Below the pieces are notes generated by a model. That model was given only the letters and a program-made list of their open reading frames with translations. It had not been told where the DNA came from and did not search any database. Shown here piece by piece: positions 45,114-54,275 of a stretch of DNA of 64,000 nt. The translations under genes and the position numbers were made by a program. This stretch comes from an uncultured Mollicutes bacterium (GTDB taxonomy: Bacteria > Bacillota_I > Bacilli_A > RFN20 > CAG-826), in the NCBI GenBank assembly GCA_945936135.1, contig CAMESG010000002.1:1-64000 (forward strand). The letters run 5' to 3'. How positions within the stretch are numbered: the stretch's first letter is position 1; every line of letters starts with the position of its first letter.

Positions 45114-45978
45114 GCTTCAAAAACTCTTTCAAGGCGGGAAGCAGTTCTCCTGCCCTTGCAACGCCTGCTTCATAGACCGGGATTAACTTGCGGGCGTGTC
45201 GTTCGGTCTTCGACACCTCCAAGGATTCTTTTGGCGCGATGATGAAGGCTTTCCCTTCTTGTTCTAACGCCAAGAGATCTTCCATGTCCTGATTATAAAC
45301 CCTTGCCCAATCTAAATAGGCTTTCGCAAAGTCTGGATATTTGCGGAAAACCATTTTCGGCAAAGCCGCTTTCGGATCAATGGTCTTTTCTTTCTTTCGA
45401 TAATCAATGGGTTTTGTGAGGATCACCACAAGTTTGGAATAGCCTTCTTCCAAAGGCTTGCGCCAAGGGATCGCGGCGGTCATCCCCCCATCAAGATAAA
45501 GCCCTCCGTCCACATCCACCGGTTTCGCAAGGAAGGGGAGAGATGCGCTTGCGGCGATCGCCGCCCAGAAATCCCTTACTTTTCCCTTTTCAAAATAGGT
45601 GACTTGGCCGGTTTCTAACGAAGTCGCAACCGCAACATAACGCGCAGGAGACCGATCCATCGTTTCATAATCTAAAGGAGCGTTCTTTGAAAGTTCATGG
45701 AAGAGATAGGAGAAATCGAAGAGACCATCCTTGCTGATGTAGTTATAAAGACTGAGGAATTTTCGATCTCCGACAAGTTCCGTGGTAACGAACCGCCCAC
45801 ATTCGGCGTCTTCTGATAAATAAACAAGGTTATTCAAAGCGCCGGCGCTCGTACCAATGAGATAGGAAAAACGGAAGCCTTCTTTCAAAAGGACCTCTTG
45901 AACCCCGGCCGTGAAGGCCCCGCGGGTTCCGCCGCCTTGGCTGACGAGGGCATATGGTAAGAATTCCCTAGGTTCCAT
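45106..45978 (-). CDS. Patatin-like phospholipase
   Basis: A 290-residue YjjU/RssA-type acyl hydrolase. The oxyanion loop is QGGGTRG (14-20), the nucleophile elbow GTSAG (Ser44) and the catalytic Asp sits in DGG (163-165). Expected to cleave acyl chains from lipids in the cytoplasm. The start is ATG 45978: the longer frame to 46164 reads antisense through the 5'-nucleotidase signal region. Only 25 bp separate this start from that of the divergent gene. First gene of the operon leading to DUF1538 and the PII genes. Confidence 0.9.
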   Translation of the reverse strand: MEPREFLPYALVSQGGGTRGAFTAGVQEVLLKEGFRFSYLIGTSAGALNNLVYLSEDAECGRFVTTELVGDRKFLSLYNYISKDGLFDFSYLFHELSKNAPLDYETMDRSPARYVAVATSLETGQVTYFEKGKVRDFWAAIAASASLPFLAKPVDVDGGLYLDGGMTAAIPWRKPLEEGYSKLVVILTKPIDYRKKEKTIDPKAALPKMVFRKYPDFAKAYLDWARVYNQDMEDLLALEQEGKAFIIAPKESLEVSKTERHARKLIPVYEAGVARAGELLPALKEFLKHE

Positions 45979-46003
45979 TACTTTGTAATGGTAAGATATC
46001 TCC
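45976..46003. promoter_or_regulatory. 25-bp divergent start region with palindrome
   Basis: CATTAC-TTT-GTAATG (45976-45990) includes the patatin start codon. TAAGAT (45992-45997) lies 6 nt before the plus-strand ATG at 46004. No RBS fits on either side, so both transcripts must be leaderless or start within the opposite gene. Confidence 0.55.
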
Positions 46004-47593
46004 ATGAAAACCTCAAAGAAAATCGGCAAGTTATCTCTTCTTTCTCTCCTTGGCGCCCTCTTCGCTCTCGCTTCTTGCGGGCCGACGAACGCCTCATCGA
46101 GTTCTTCTCCCGAGGAAGAATCTTCTTCCGCTTCCTCGGAAACCAAGTCGGAGTCCTCGAGCATTACTTCTTCTTCGAGCGAAGAAAGCTCGTCGGAAAG
46201 TTCTCTATATCAAGGCGATCCCAAGACCTTCCGTTTCTATTGCATCAACGACTTCCATGGAAGCATCGTCAACCGCGGGAATGAAGTCGGGCTTCAAAAG
46301 TTATTTTCTTTCTTAAAAAGCGAGGTCGATAAAGATCCGGAGCACACCTTCGTTTTCTCCGCGGGCGACATGTTTCAAGGTTCTTGGGAATCCAATTCCA
46401 ATTATGGCAAATTCATCACCGAAGCGATGAACGCGGTTCCCTTTACCGCGGGTGCTCTTGGAAATCATGATTTCGATTACGGATTAGAAGCTTTAAAGGA
46501 TCTTCGCGATCTTGCCGCCTTCCCGATGTTAGGCAGCAACATCTATTACTACGGAACAGAGACCAAATGGGAAGAGGCAGGATCCTCTCTCCTCGTTGAA
46601 AAAGATGGCGTGAAAATCGGCATCATCGGAACGATCGGCCAAGGCCAAACGACGTCAATCCAATCAAATATCGTTAAAGATTTCGATTTCATTGATCCTG
46701 TGCCAATCATCAAAGAAGAATCGAAGAAATTGCGGGAAAAAGGCGCGCAAATCATCGTTAACATTGCCCATAATAAATCAACGTCGTTGAACTCCTTCAC
46801 CTTCACCGGAGGCGCGAAGCCCTATTTCGACGGCTGCTTCCTTGGGCACAGCCACCAAGCAGAACGCGTCATTCGTCAAGGCGTTCCCTACATCCAAGGC
46901 GGCTGTAACGGAAGGCAGTATTCCTACTTCGAACTTAAGATCGACGAACTCGGTGTGACCTATGATAACGCCAATTATTTCGACGCCCCTTCCTTCATGG
47001 AAATCGACCCCGTATTCATTGAGTTGGAAAACAAATACCTTGACGAGGCCTTCTACACGAAAACCAATGAAGTGCTTGCCAATCTCACAGGGACCCGTTT
47101 GGATTCGCATGGCGTCGCTCGACTTGGCGTCAAAGCGATGTACGAAGAATACAAAAGTCTCCACCCAGATCTCGTCTGCACCATGGAGAACTCACAACGC
47201 GCCACCTTGTATACCGGTCCCTTCACCTATGGCGAGCTCTATCAAGCTACGCCGTTTATGAACCACTTCGTCGTCGCCAAGGTCTTGGGAGGCGAAATCA
47301 AACGGCAGGCTTCCTATAACTCGACCTACACGGGCGACTATGAAACCTATGCGACGTTAAATGACGATACCTATTACACCTGCGGAATCATCGATTACGT
47401 TTATTACCATCGCGACACCAACAAAGACTTCGATTATTTCCCTTCCGCCACCAATCCCGAAAACATCATTCATGAATACGTGGACTACCCCGTCGATATC
47501 ACCGCACGATATTTGAAAAACACCCTACACGGAGAGATCAACGGCTTGGATTTCGAACAAGATTCTCCTGGTTTCTGTCTCTATGGGCGTTAA
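46004..47593 (+). CDS. 5'-nucleotidase/metallophosphatase lipoprotein
   Basis: A 529-residue surface lipoprotein: signal peptide with lipobox LASC (Cys25), then a Ser/Glu linker to about residue 68. The metallophosphatase domain has CINDFHGS, GDMFQGS, GALGNHDFDYG and CFLGHSHQ; the C-terminal nucleotidase domain starts near residue 345 (TCTMENSQRATLYTGPFTYGELYQATPF-like segment). It probably frees nucleosides and phosphate from extracellular nucleotides. Confidence 0.93.
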   Translation: MKTSKKIGKLSLLSLLGALFALASCGPTNASSSSSPEEESSSASSETKSESSSITSSSSEESSSESSLYQGDPKTFRFYCINDFHGSIVNRGNEVGLQKLFSFLKSEVDKDPEHTFVFSAGDMFQGSWESNSNYGKFITEAMNAVPFTAGALGNHDFDYGLEALKDLRDLAAFPMLGSNIYYYGTETKWEEAGSSLLVEKDGVKIGIIGTIGQGQTTSIQSNIVKDFDFIDPVPIIKEESKKLREKGAQIIVNIAHNKSTSLNSFTFTGGAKPYFDGCFLGHSHQAERVIRQGVPYIQGGCNGRQYSYFELKIDELGVTYDNANYFDAPSFMEIDPVFIELENKYLDEAFYTKTNEVLANLTGTRLDSHGVARLGVKAMYEEYKSLHPDLVCTMENSQRATLYTGPFTYGELYQATPFMNHFVVAKVLGGEIKRQASYNSTYTGDYETYATLNDDTYYTCGIIDYVYYHRDTNKDFDYFPSATNPENIIHEYVDYPVDITARYLKNTLHGEINGLDFEQDSPGFCLYGR

Positions 47594-47617
47594 AAAAGAA
47601 AGCGTTGGCCTTCTCTT

Positions 47618-48391
47618 TTAATATCCGAAGTGGGCGAGTCCTTTCGCGATGCCATCATCATCGATGTCCGCGGTGATGAAGTTCGCTTCTTTTTTCACTT
47701 CTTCTCTTGCGTTGCCCATGGCAACAAAGGTTCCAACCCCATCTTTCATGGTGATGTCGGCGTAATCATCGCCGAAGCCAATGGCTTCATCCTTTGAAAT
47801 TCCAAGGGCATCGAGAATGGCTTTTGCGCCTCTGCCTTTGCTTTTGGGCTGATCCGTTACTTCGATACCGTATTCATGGAAACGGAAGAAACTCAGTTGA
47901 GGGAAGGCTTGCTTGAATTCTTCATCGTAGCTTTCAGGGGCGAAAAGGAGCATCGTGCTCACGCGCTTCCCGTGATACGGATGCACCGGCGCATCGGGTT
48001 CCTCGAAGGTTTCCGCGAATTTTTGGTAATACTCGTTCTTTTCCGCGGTATAATACCTACTTTTTGGGGTGACCAATTGCATCATCAAACCCTCCTTTTG
48101 CGCGAGTTTCACGAAGGAACGAACGGTTTTTTCATCTAACGGTTCTTCGTAGATGATCTTGTTTTTGATGCAGGAAACACCGCCTGCGCAGGCGACCCAA
48201 CCATCCCAATGGATGCCTAGATCCATGACGCCGAAGTGATACATGGAATGATAAGGGCGAGAGGTGCAAAGGAACACTTTCAAGCCTTTTTTCTGGGCGG
48301 CTTTGATCGCTTTGACGCCCGACTCCACATAACGGCGATTCGCCCAGCTATACAAGGTGCAATCGATATCGAAAAACGCTGCTTTAATCAT
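47618..48391 (-). CDS. Cof-type HAD-IIB phosphatase
   Basis: A 257-residue HAD enzyme with a C2B cap. Motif I is DIDCTLYSW (Cys in place of the usual Gly), motif II VFLCTSRPY, a Lys in PKSKGRGAKAIL and motif IV IGFGDDYADITM. Substrates are sugar phosphates or phosphorylated cofactors. It overlaps the GH2 gene by 8 bp, so a sugar-phosphate role would fit. Confidence 0.88.
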   Translation of the reverse strand: MIKAAFFDIDCTLYSWANRRYVESGVKAIKAAQKKGLKVFLCTSRPYHSMYHFGVMDLGIHWDGWVACAGGVSCIKNKIIYEEPLDEKTVRSFVKLAQKEGLMMQLVTPKSRYYTAEKNEYYQKFAETFEEPDAPVHPYHGKRVSTMLLFAPESYDEEFKQAFPQLSFFRFHEYGIEVTDQPKSKGRGAKAILDALGISKDEAIGFGDDYADITMKDGVGTFVAMGNAREEVKKEANFITADIDDDGIAKGLAHFGY

Positions 48392-50123
48392 GAAACTTCA
48401 ACTCCTCATTCAGCGCCCTAAATAACTCTGGGTCCGCCTTTTTCACTTTGCGGTCGTAGGTTACAAGCCCATTTGTCTCTTCCTCAACGTCGCTTAATTG
48501 AGTATAGACCAAGGCCGCTAAACCCGCCTTATCGCGAAGGGGGATCAATTGCTCTTCGTAAAGTTTTTTAAACGCTTTGTTCAACTTATCTTTGTTCTTA
48601 AAACGCTTATAGCCAAAGACTTTTTTACTCCAAGAATGCTCTTTTAAGTGGAGGGAATAGCCTCCGAACTCGCTTAAGAAGAGGATGCGGGACTTGCTCG
48701 GCTTCAGATGAACCTTTCGGAAATAGATGTGATGGGAATCAAAGTCTCCACCTCCTTGATCGCACCAGCCAGACACTGCGTCAACAAGGCGCGTTGGATC
48801 CAGGGCGCGAAGCTTTTGTTCTAGGCGTTTGCTTTCAAATTGTCCCCAGGCTTCATTGAACAAAACATAGGAAGCGATCGAAGGAACGTTATAAAGGTGA
48901 CGGACAAAGGGATCCATCGTTTGCTCGAAGAAGGCGCGGGACACGGGGCTTTCTCTTCCAACGCTTTGAATGAAAGAAGGCTTATCGTCTCTCCGTTTCG
49001 GTTGGAAGAAGGTTCCCGTTGCGAAGAGGAAGGTGTTGTATTTTCCGCCTCCGTTAACGAAGTCTTGGAAGACGATGAGACCAAGGCGATCCGCGACCGA
49101 ATACCAAAGCATGGGTTCCAATTTGATATGCTTACGGACCATGTTGAAGCCATATTCCTTTAACAATTTCAAATCAAATTCCATCGCTTCGACGCTTGGG
49201 TAGGTCAAGCCGCTTTCCGGAACATAGCCTTGGTCCAAGACGCCACTCAAGAAATAGGGTTTCCCATTCAACGCGAAGACCTTATGACCTTGATAATCGA
49301 TGGTTCCGTATTCGCGCATTGCGAAATACGAGGTGATGTAATCTTCTTTGGCGTAGATCTCCAAATCGTAAAGGTTCGGATCTTCAGGACTCCATAGATC
49401 CAAAGGCTTCGGTAGAACGAGGTCAATCTCGTTCCCTTGAAGCAAAAGGGCGTGCGCGACCACGTGCCCCTTTCTCCGCGCGACGATCTGCATCGGATAA
49501 GGATCCCCAAAGGTCGAAAACGAAAGATGAAGTTTTCCCTCATTCACATTTGGGGTCATGCGAAAGGAAGAGATGTAATCTTCGGGAACGATTTCAAGCC
49601 ACACGCTTTGATAAACGCCGCTCGTGGAGGTATACCAAATGCCACCAGGATGTTTGCTTTGTTTTCCGCGAGGCAAAACGTCGTTCTGAACGTCATCGGT
49701 CACCTCAAGGTAAATCTCGTTTTCCTCTTGGTAAATTTCTGTGACGTCATAGGCGAAAGGCAGGTATCCGCCGATATGGCGACCAATCTTCCGCCCGTTA
49801 AAGAAGACATCGCAGATTTGATCGACGCCATCGAAATGAAGGATGGCGCGTTCCGTTGGAGATTTCTCCTTTTTAAAGGTTTTCCGATAATGGAGGATAT
49901 CATCCGCCGTTACTTCTTTATGGACGCCGCTTAAGGAAGTTTCCACGGCAAACGGCACCAAGATCTCACGGGAAAAGAACGTCGGAAGCCCTCGTTTCTT
50001 GGTGATCTCAAATTCCCAAGGCCCATTGAGCATCATGTAGTTCTTTCGCCGACATTGTGGGCGGGGATGTTGTAACAAAGGAAGTGTACCGATGACCTTT
50101 GGTCCAAATTCTGTCTTGATCAT
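48384..50123 (-). CDS. Glycoside hydrolase family 2 enzyme
   Basis: A 579-residue GH2 protein: N-terminal sugar-binding jelly roll (about 30-200; FDGVDQICDVFFNGRKIGRHIGGYLPFAYDVT), an Ig-like domain, and a TIM barrel with the acid/base in FNEAWGQF and nucleophile in LSEFGGYS. It removes beta-galactosyl, beta-glucuronyl or related residues. No signal peptide. Start 50123 is used because the promoter TATACT lies at 50160-50165, so the longer frame to 50177 would begin upstream of it. Confidence 0.88.
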   Translation of the reverse strand: MIKTEFGPKVIGTLPLLQHPRPQCRRKNYMMLNGPWEFEITKKRGLPTFFSREILVPFAVETSLSGVHKEVTADDILHYRKTFKKEKSPTERAILHFDGVDQICDVFFNGRKIGRHIGGYLPFAYDVTEIYQEENEIYLEVTDDVQNDVLPRGKQSKHPGGIWYTSTSGVYQSVWLEIVPEDYISSFRMTPNVNEGKLHLSFSTFGDPYPMQIVARRKGHVVAHALLLQGNEIDLVLPKPLDLWSPEDPNLYDLEIYAKEDYITSYFAMREYGTIDYQGHKVFALNGKPYFLSGVLDQGYVPESGLTYPSVEAMEFDLKLLKEYGFNMVRKHIKLEPMLWYSVADRLGLIVFQDFVNGGGKYNTFLFATGTFFQPKRRDDKPSFIQSVGRESPVSRAFFEQTMDPFVRHLYNVPSIASYVLFNEAWGQFESKRLEQKLRALDPTRLVDAVSGWCDQGGGDFDSHHIYFRKVHLKPSKSRILFLSEFGGYSLHLKEHSWSKKVFGYKRFKNKDKLNKAFKKLYEEQLIPLRDKAGLAALVYTQLSDVEEETNGLVTYDRKVKKADPELFRALNEELKFHD

Positions 50124-50159
50124 GTTCGCGCGGAGCCTTCGTGGAAATTCGCTGATAGA

Positions 50160-50169
50160 AGTATATACT
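50160..50169. promoter_or_regulatory. Shared palindromic -10 for GH2 and M24 genes
   Basis: AGTATATACT reads as TATACT on both strands. On plus (50164-50169) it lies 6 nt before the M24 ATG, so that mRNA would be leaderless; on minus (50160-50165) it gives the GH2 gene a leader of about 30 nt. Confidence 0.55.
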
Positions 50170-50175
50170 AAATCC

Positions 50176-51360
50176 ATGCGTATCGAAGATATCCAACCAC
50201 AAATTGTCCGTTTGAACGCCGATGCATGGCTGCTCGCGGATTATGAAAACCACAATCAAACCGTCAAAGCCCTGCTTGGAGAAAAATTCCTCACTCGAAA
50301 GATTTTTTTGTTGATCCCAAAGGAAGGAAAACCCTCGATCATTGCCCACGTGATCGACCTAGCTTTTCTCTCGGGCAAAGACATTACCTCCGTCTTTACC
50401 TTATTGCCTTATAAGACCTGGCAAGAGATGCTTTCCGCCTTAGAAAAGGCACTTGTTCCTTATTCTCGCATCCTTATGGATATCTCCGAGAACGGGTTGT
50501 TGCCGCGCGTTTCTTTCGCGGATTATGGAACCGTCGATTTCGTGAAGAAACTAGGAAAAAAAGTCACCCCTTCCGCGGACATTCTCCAACGCTTCTCCGC
50601 CGTGATGACGCCTTGGCAACTTGAATCCCAGAAAGATGCCTGCCTTAAAGCCTTGCGCATCAAAGATGAAGCCTTCGCAAAAATTGGAAAAGACGTCAAA
50701 GAGAAGGGCCAAAGCGACGAGTACGAGATCCAACAGTTCATCGCCAAAAGATTCCGCGAAGAAGGAATGGTCTTTGATGAAGACCCGATCGTCGCGATCG
50801 GCACCAATGCGAACAACCCGCATTACGGACCAACAAAGGACGTCTCTAGCCCCATCAAAGAAGGCGATCTCGTCCTGATCGACATGTGGGCCAAAAATAA
50901 AGAAAAGGGGAGCGTCTACGCCGACATCACCTGGATGGGCTATGTCGGAAGTCGAGTGCCGGATTTATACAAGGAACGTTTCGATATCGTGAAAAAAGCG
51001 CGCAACAGCGCCATCAACTTTCTAAAAGAAGAATTGCCAAACCGTGTAGTTCATGGCTATGAAGTTGACGATGTCGCACGCAAAGTGATCACGGATGCGG
51101 GGTATGGCGATTCCTTCATCCATCGCCTAGGGCATAGCATTACCGATGATGTTTCTTGCCACGGCGCTGGCGCGAACCTCGATAATTTTGAGTCTCATGA
51201 TTTCCGCGAATTGATGGACGGCACTTCTTTCTCCGATGAGCCGGGGATCTACGCAGAAGATTTCGGGATGCGCAGCGAGACCGATCTCCATATCGAAAAC
51301 CGCCACGTTCTCGTTCTCGGCGGTCTTCAAGAAGAAATCATCCCGATTTTGAAGGATTAA
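50176..51360 (+). CDS. M24 family metallopeptidase (aminopeptidase P-like)
   Basis: A 394-residue pita-bread-fold enzyme. An N-terminal creatinase-like domain (1-160) precedes a catalytic domain with metal ligands Asp in VLIDMWAK, Asp in YADITWMG, His in IHRLGHSI, Glu in FSDEPGIY and Glu in RSETDLHI. It likely cleaves X-Pro peptides. The start at 50176 follows a TATACT box by 6 nt with no RBS. Its TAA shares bases with the convergent csoR stop. Confidence 0.9.
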   Translation: MRIEDIQPQIVRLNADAWLLADYENHNQTVKALLGEKFLTRKIFLLIPKEGKPSIIAHVIDLAFLSGKDITSVFTLLPYKTWQEMLSALEKALVPYSRILMDISENGLLPRVSFADYGTVDFVKKLGKKVTPSADILQRFSAVMTPWQLESQKDACLKALRIKDEAFAKIGKDVKEKGQSDEYEIQQFIAKRFREEGMVFDEDPIVAIGTNANNPHYGPTKDVSSPIKEGDLVLIDMWAKNKEKGSVYADITWMGYVGSRVPDLYKERFDIVKKARNSAINFLKEELPNRVVHGYEVDDVARKVITDAGYGDSFIHRLGHSITDDVSCHGAGANLDNFESHDFRELMDGTSFSDEPGIYAEDFGMRSETDLHIENRHVLVLGGLQEEIIPILKD

Positions 51361-51629
51361 TTCCCCATCCGCTTCAACACGGTTTCGACCTCGGCGATCT
51401 TCGCGTCGAGGTCTTTTTCATCCTGGCTTTTCGCCGCGCCCTTGACACAGCCTTCCAAGTGGGCCTGAAGGACCAAAAGATTCAATCGTTTGAGCAAGGC
51501 AATCGTCGCAAGCAATTGGTTGGAAACGTCCATGCAATAGGCGTCTTGATCCACCATTTTGGTTAAACCTTCCAATTGCCCTTTCGCAATCGCGAGTTGG
51601 CGCTTCACCGCTTTCGAATCGGCCTTCAT
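51357..51629 (-). CDS. csoR: Copper-sensing repressor CsoR
   Basis: A 90-residue all-helical CsoR/RcnR repressor. The Cu(I) ligands Cys32, His57 and Cys61 (YCMDV; QAHLEGC) are the CsoR set. It should release the TACCC..GGGTA operator before copA when copper is bound. Last gene of copA-copZ-csoR, overlapping copZ by four bases; its stop codon shares bases with the M24 stop. Confidence 0.93.
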   Translation of the reverse strand: MKADSKAVKRQLAIAKGQLEGLTKMVDQDAYCMDVSNQLLATIALLKRLNLLVLQAHLEGCVKGAAKSQDEKDLDAKIAEVETVLKRMGN

Positions 51630-51856
51630 TTCACGATTCCTTTAAAGGCGTAGCCCAAACCCTCGATCACAGTTTTGACTTCGTTTTCTTCCAAGGCACG
51701 CACGGATACCACAAGCACATTGCCCGTTTGGAAATCCGCGGTCACTTTCTTCACGCCTTGGACACCCAAAAGCGCGTTTTCAACGCGGCTCGCGCATTTG
51801 CCGCACATCATGCCTTCCACCGAATAGGTGGCGGTGATTCTCTTTCCAAAGATCAT
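51626..51856 (-). CDS. copZ: Copper chaperone CopZ-like HMA protein
   Basis: A 76-residue heavy-metal-associated domain with GMMCGKC (Cys18, Cys21) and GVKKVTADFQTGNVLV. It passes Cu(I) to CopA. It begins 6 nt after copA. Confidence 0.92.
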   Translation of the reverse strand: MIFGKRITATYSVEGMMCGKCASRVENALLGVQGVKKVTADFQTGNVLVVSVRALEENEVKTVIEGLGYAFKGIVK

Positions 51857-51862
51857 AGATAT

Positions 51863-54169
51863 TTATCCTTTCCGCTTATAACGCCTAAGACGCAAAGCGT
51901 TCAAAACAACGGTGATGGAGCTTAACGACATCGCAAGAGAAGAAATCATCGGGGTTAAAACAAGGCGATCCACCTCTCCCGTAAACCAATTGGGTGGAAC
52001 CTTCACTCCATAAAAGGCTCCGGCAGCCAAAGGAATCAACAACAAGTTATAGAAGAACGCCCAAAGGAGATTCTCCTTGATGTTACGCACAACGCGACGA
52101 GAAAGGCGCAAAGATTCAACGACATCGAGAGGATCGCTTTTGACCAAAACGACATCTGCGGAATCGATCGCGACATCCGTTCCCGCGCCGATTGCCAAGC
52201 CAACATCCGCCCTTGTTAAAGCAGGCGCATCGTTGATCCCGTCGCCCACGAAAGCAACCTTTTTCCCCTCCTTTTGGAAATGGCTAACAATGCCTTCTTT
52301 CCCTTGGGGAAGAACGCCATCAAAAACTTCGTCGACGTCTAATTCTTTCGCGATTTCTTGTGCGACAAGATGGTGGTCTCCGGTAACCATGACGACTTTT
52401 TTGCCGAGGTTTTGCAAGGCTTTGACGGATTTCTGCGCATTCTCTTTCAACGTATCCGCGAAAGCAAACGCCGCGAAAACTTCATGCTTATCTCCAAAGA
52501 ACACGACCGTGCGCCCTAAAGAAGCTTGATGATTAAAATATTCCTTCGCCGCGAAAAGATTGCTGCCCGTTTCTTGGAACAAAGTCTCATTTCCAACGAG
52601 CCACCCTTCCCAGTAGAGTCCTTTCCCGGTGATCGTTTCCACCCCTTCAATCATCGAAAGGGGGACGTTGTTTTCTTTTGCATAGGCAAGGAATGCTTTG
52701 GAGATCGGATGTTCGCTTCTCCCTTCCATGTTCGCCGCGATTCGGAAGGAGCTATCCACGTTCCCTTTGAAGGCAACGGAATCGACAAGTTTCATCTTTC
52801 CTTCGGTCAATGTTCCCGTTTTATCAAATAGGACGACATCCACCTGGGAAAGACGTTCAAAGGCTTCCGCGGATTTGATCAAGATGCCTTGTTCCGCGCC
52901 CTTTCCTCCGCCGACAAGAACCGCCAAAGGAGTTGCTAGACCCAAGGCGCAAGGGCAACTAACGACCAAGACAGAGATGGCCAATTGGAAGGCCAAATTC
53001 GTATCCGGAGTCGAGGTTCCCGCGATACCTAGTCCCGTCAATACTTCCCATAGAATGAAGACAAGCAAGGACAAAATCATAACTGCAGGGCAGAAGATGC
53101 CCGCGGCCTTATCCGCGATTCTCGCTAACGGGGCTTTGCTCGCCGAAGCTTCTTCGACTAAGGTGATAATTTTCCCCATCGTCGTATCTTTCCCCGTTTC
53201 ACTCACGCGATACAAGAAGGCGCTCCCGACATTGATCGTGCCGATCACCACTTTGTCGTCTTTCTTTTTATCAACCGTCTTCGATTCGCCACTTAAAGCG
53301 CTTTCGTTAAGCGAAGCGACATCGGAAATCAGGAAACCATCCGTGGGAACGGAGGATCCAGGACGAACCAAAACGATATCATCCCGCGACAAAGAATCCG
53401 TGGATACTTCCGTTACTTCTTCCCCTCCGACTTTCAAAGCCGTTTCAGGGACAAGCTCCATCAAGGAAGCGACCGAAGAAACCATCTTTTGGTTCGCTCT
53501 TGATTCAAGGTATTTTCCAAGCGAAACAAAGCAAAGGATCATACCCGCGCTTTCCACATAGATGTTCATCGTATAGGGCATGGCCTTCATGCTTTCGCCC
53601 ATAACAAAGTAGACAACGGTCATGACAAACGAATAAAGCCCGTAAGCCAAGGAGGCGATCATCCCGCAAGAAACCAACGATTGCATGTTCGGCTTGCCGT
53701 GGAACAAGGCTTTAATCCCAGAAGATACCAAATCAAAATCCAAAACAATGACGGGGATAACAAAAAGCAACTGAAAGGCAATGTCCCCGATCATTAACGG
53801 AATATAATCCGGACGTTGCATGAACGAATCGCCCAAGAACATCGGGGTCATCGAAAAGACCATCAATAAGGCAAGCGAGACCCACGACCAAATCAGTTTG
53901 TTTTTCTTCTTTTTTAGTTCCGCTTCTTTCTTCCGCTGCATCGAGACGATCGATTCATTCACGAAGATCGAACAGGCATAGCCCCCGTGGGCAACGATAT
54001 TCTCGATTTCTTCTTCATTGACCATCTCGGGGTCATAGTCCACGATCATGGATTTTGAAAGCAAGGATACGTTGACACTATCAACGCCAGGCAAAGCGCG
54101 AACCATTTTTTCCACGTTGCTTTGGCAAGCCGCGCACATCATTCCTTCAACAGAGAACTTCTTTCGCAT
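51863..54169 (-). CDS. copA: Copper-exporting P-type ATPase CopA
   Basis: A 768-residue P1B-ATPase: one N-terminal HMA (GMMCAAC, Cys12 and Cys15), eight membrane helices, the membrane CPC motif (SCPCALGLATPLAV), phosphorylated Asp in DKTGTLTEG, SEHPISKA (His of the N-domain) and GDGINDAPAL. Exports Cu(I). Start 54169 lies right after the CsoR operator, with GGGGG as weak RBS. Confidence 0.97.
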   Translation of the reverse strand: MRKKFSVEGMMCAACQSNVEKMVRALPGVDSVNVSLLSKSMIVDYDPEMVNEEEIENIVAHGGYACSIFVNESIVSMQRKKEAELKKKKNKLIWSWVSLALLMVFSMTPMFLGDSFMQRPDYIPLMIGDIAFQLLFVIPVIVLDFDLVSSGIKALFHGKPNMQSLVSCGMIASLAYGLYSFVMTVVYFVMGESMKAMPYTMNIYVESAGMILCFVSLGKYLESRANQKMVSSVASLMELVPETALKVGGEEVTEVSTDSLSRDDIVLVRPGSSVPTDGFLISDVASLNESALSGESKTVDKKKDDKVVIGTINVGSAFLYRVSETGKDTTMGKIITLVEEASASKAPLARIADKAAGIFCPAVMILSLLVFILWEVLTGLGIAGTSTPDTNLAFQLAISVLVVSCPCALGLATPLAVLVGGGKGAEQGILIKSAEAFERLSQVDVVLFDKTGTLTEGKMKLVDSVAFKGNVDSSFRIAANMEGRSEHPISKAFLAYAKENNVPLSMIEGVETITGKGLYWEGWLVGNETLFQETGSNLFAAKEYFNHQASLGRTVVFFGDKHEVFAAFAFADTLKENAQKSVKALQNLGKKVVMVTGDHHLVAQEIAKELDVDEVFDGVLPQGKEGIVSHFQKEGKKVAFVGDGINDAPALTRADVGLAIGAGTDVAIDSADVVLVKSDPLDVVESLRLSRRVVRNIKENLLWAFFYNLLLIPLAAGAFYGVKVPPNWFTGEVDRLVLTPMISSLAMSLSSITVVLNALRLRRYKRKG

Positions 54170-54170
54170 A

Positions 54171-54218
54171 ATACCCCCTATGGGTATTCATTTTAACGAG
54201 GAGAAATCCGAGGTTCAA
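54171..54218 (-). promoter_or_regulatory. copA promoter and CsoR operator
   Basis: TTGAAC (54213-54218), 17 nt, TAAAAT (54190-54195), then the inverted repeat ATACCCATAGGGGGTAT (54171-54187) covering the +1 and RBS. The TACCC..GGGTA pattern is that of known CsoR sites. Confidence 0.88.
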
Positions 54219-54220
54219 GC

Positions 54221-54256
54221 AAAAGGAAAAGGCTTCCCGAGGGACGGCGGGAAGCC
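54221..54256 (-). terminator. Terminator of hsp20
   Basis: GGCTTCCCG and CGGGAAGCC, 9-bp stem with an 8-nt loop, followed on the minus strand by TTTTCCTTTT. It lies between hsp20 and the copA promoter. Confidence 0.85.
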
Positions 54257-54275
54257 TCTGTTTTGCTTTTAGAGT

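Noticed and set aside
46004-46164. Acidic Ser/Glu N-terminal extension of patatin
   Set aside because: It is antisense to the lipoprotein signal and Ser-rich linker; the patatin domain starts at 45978.
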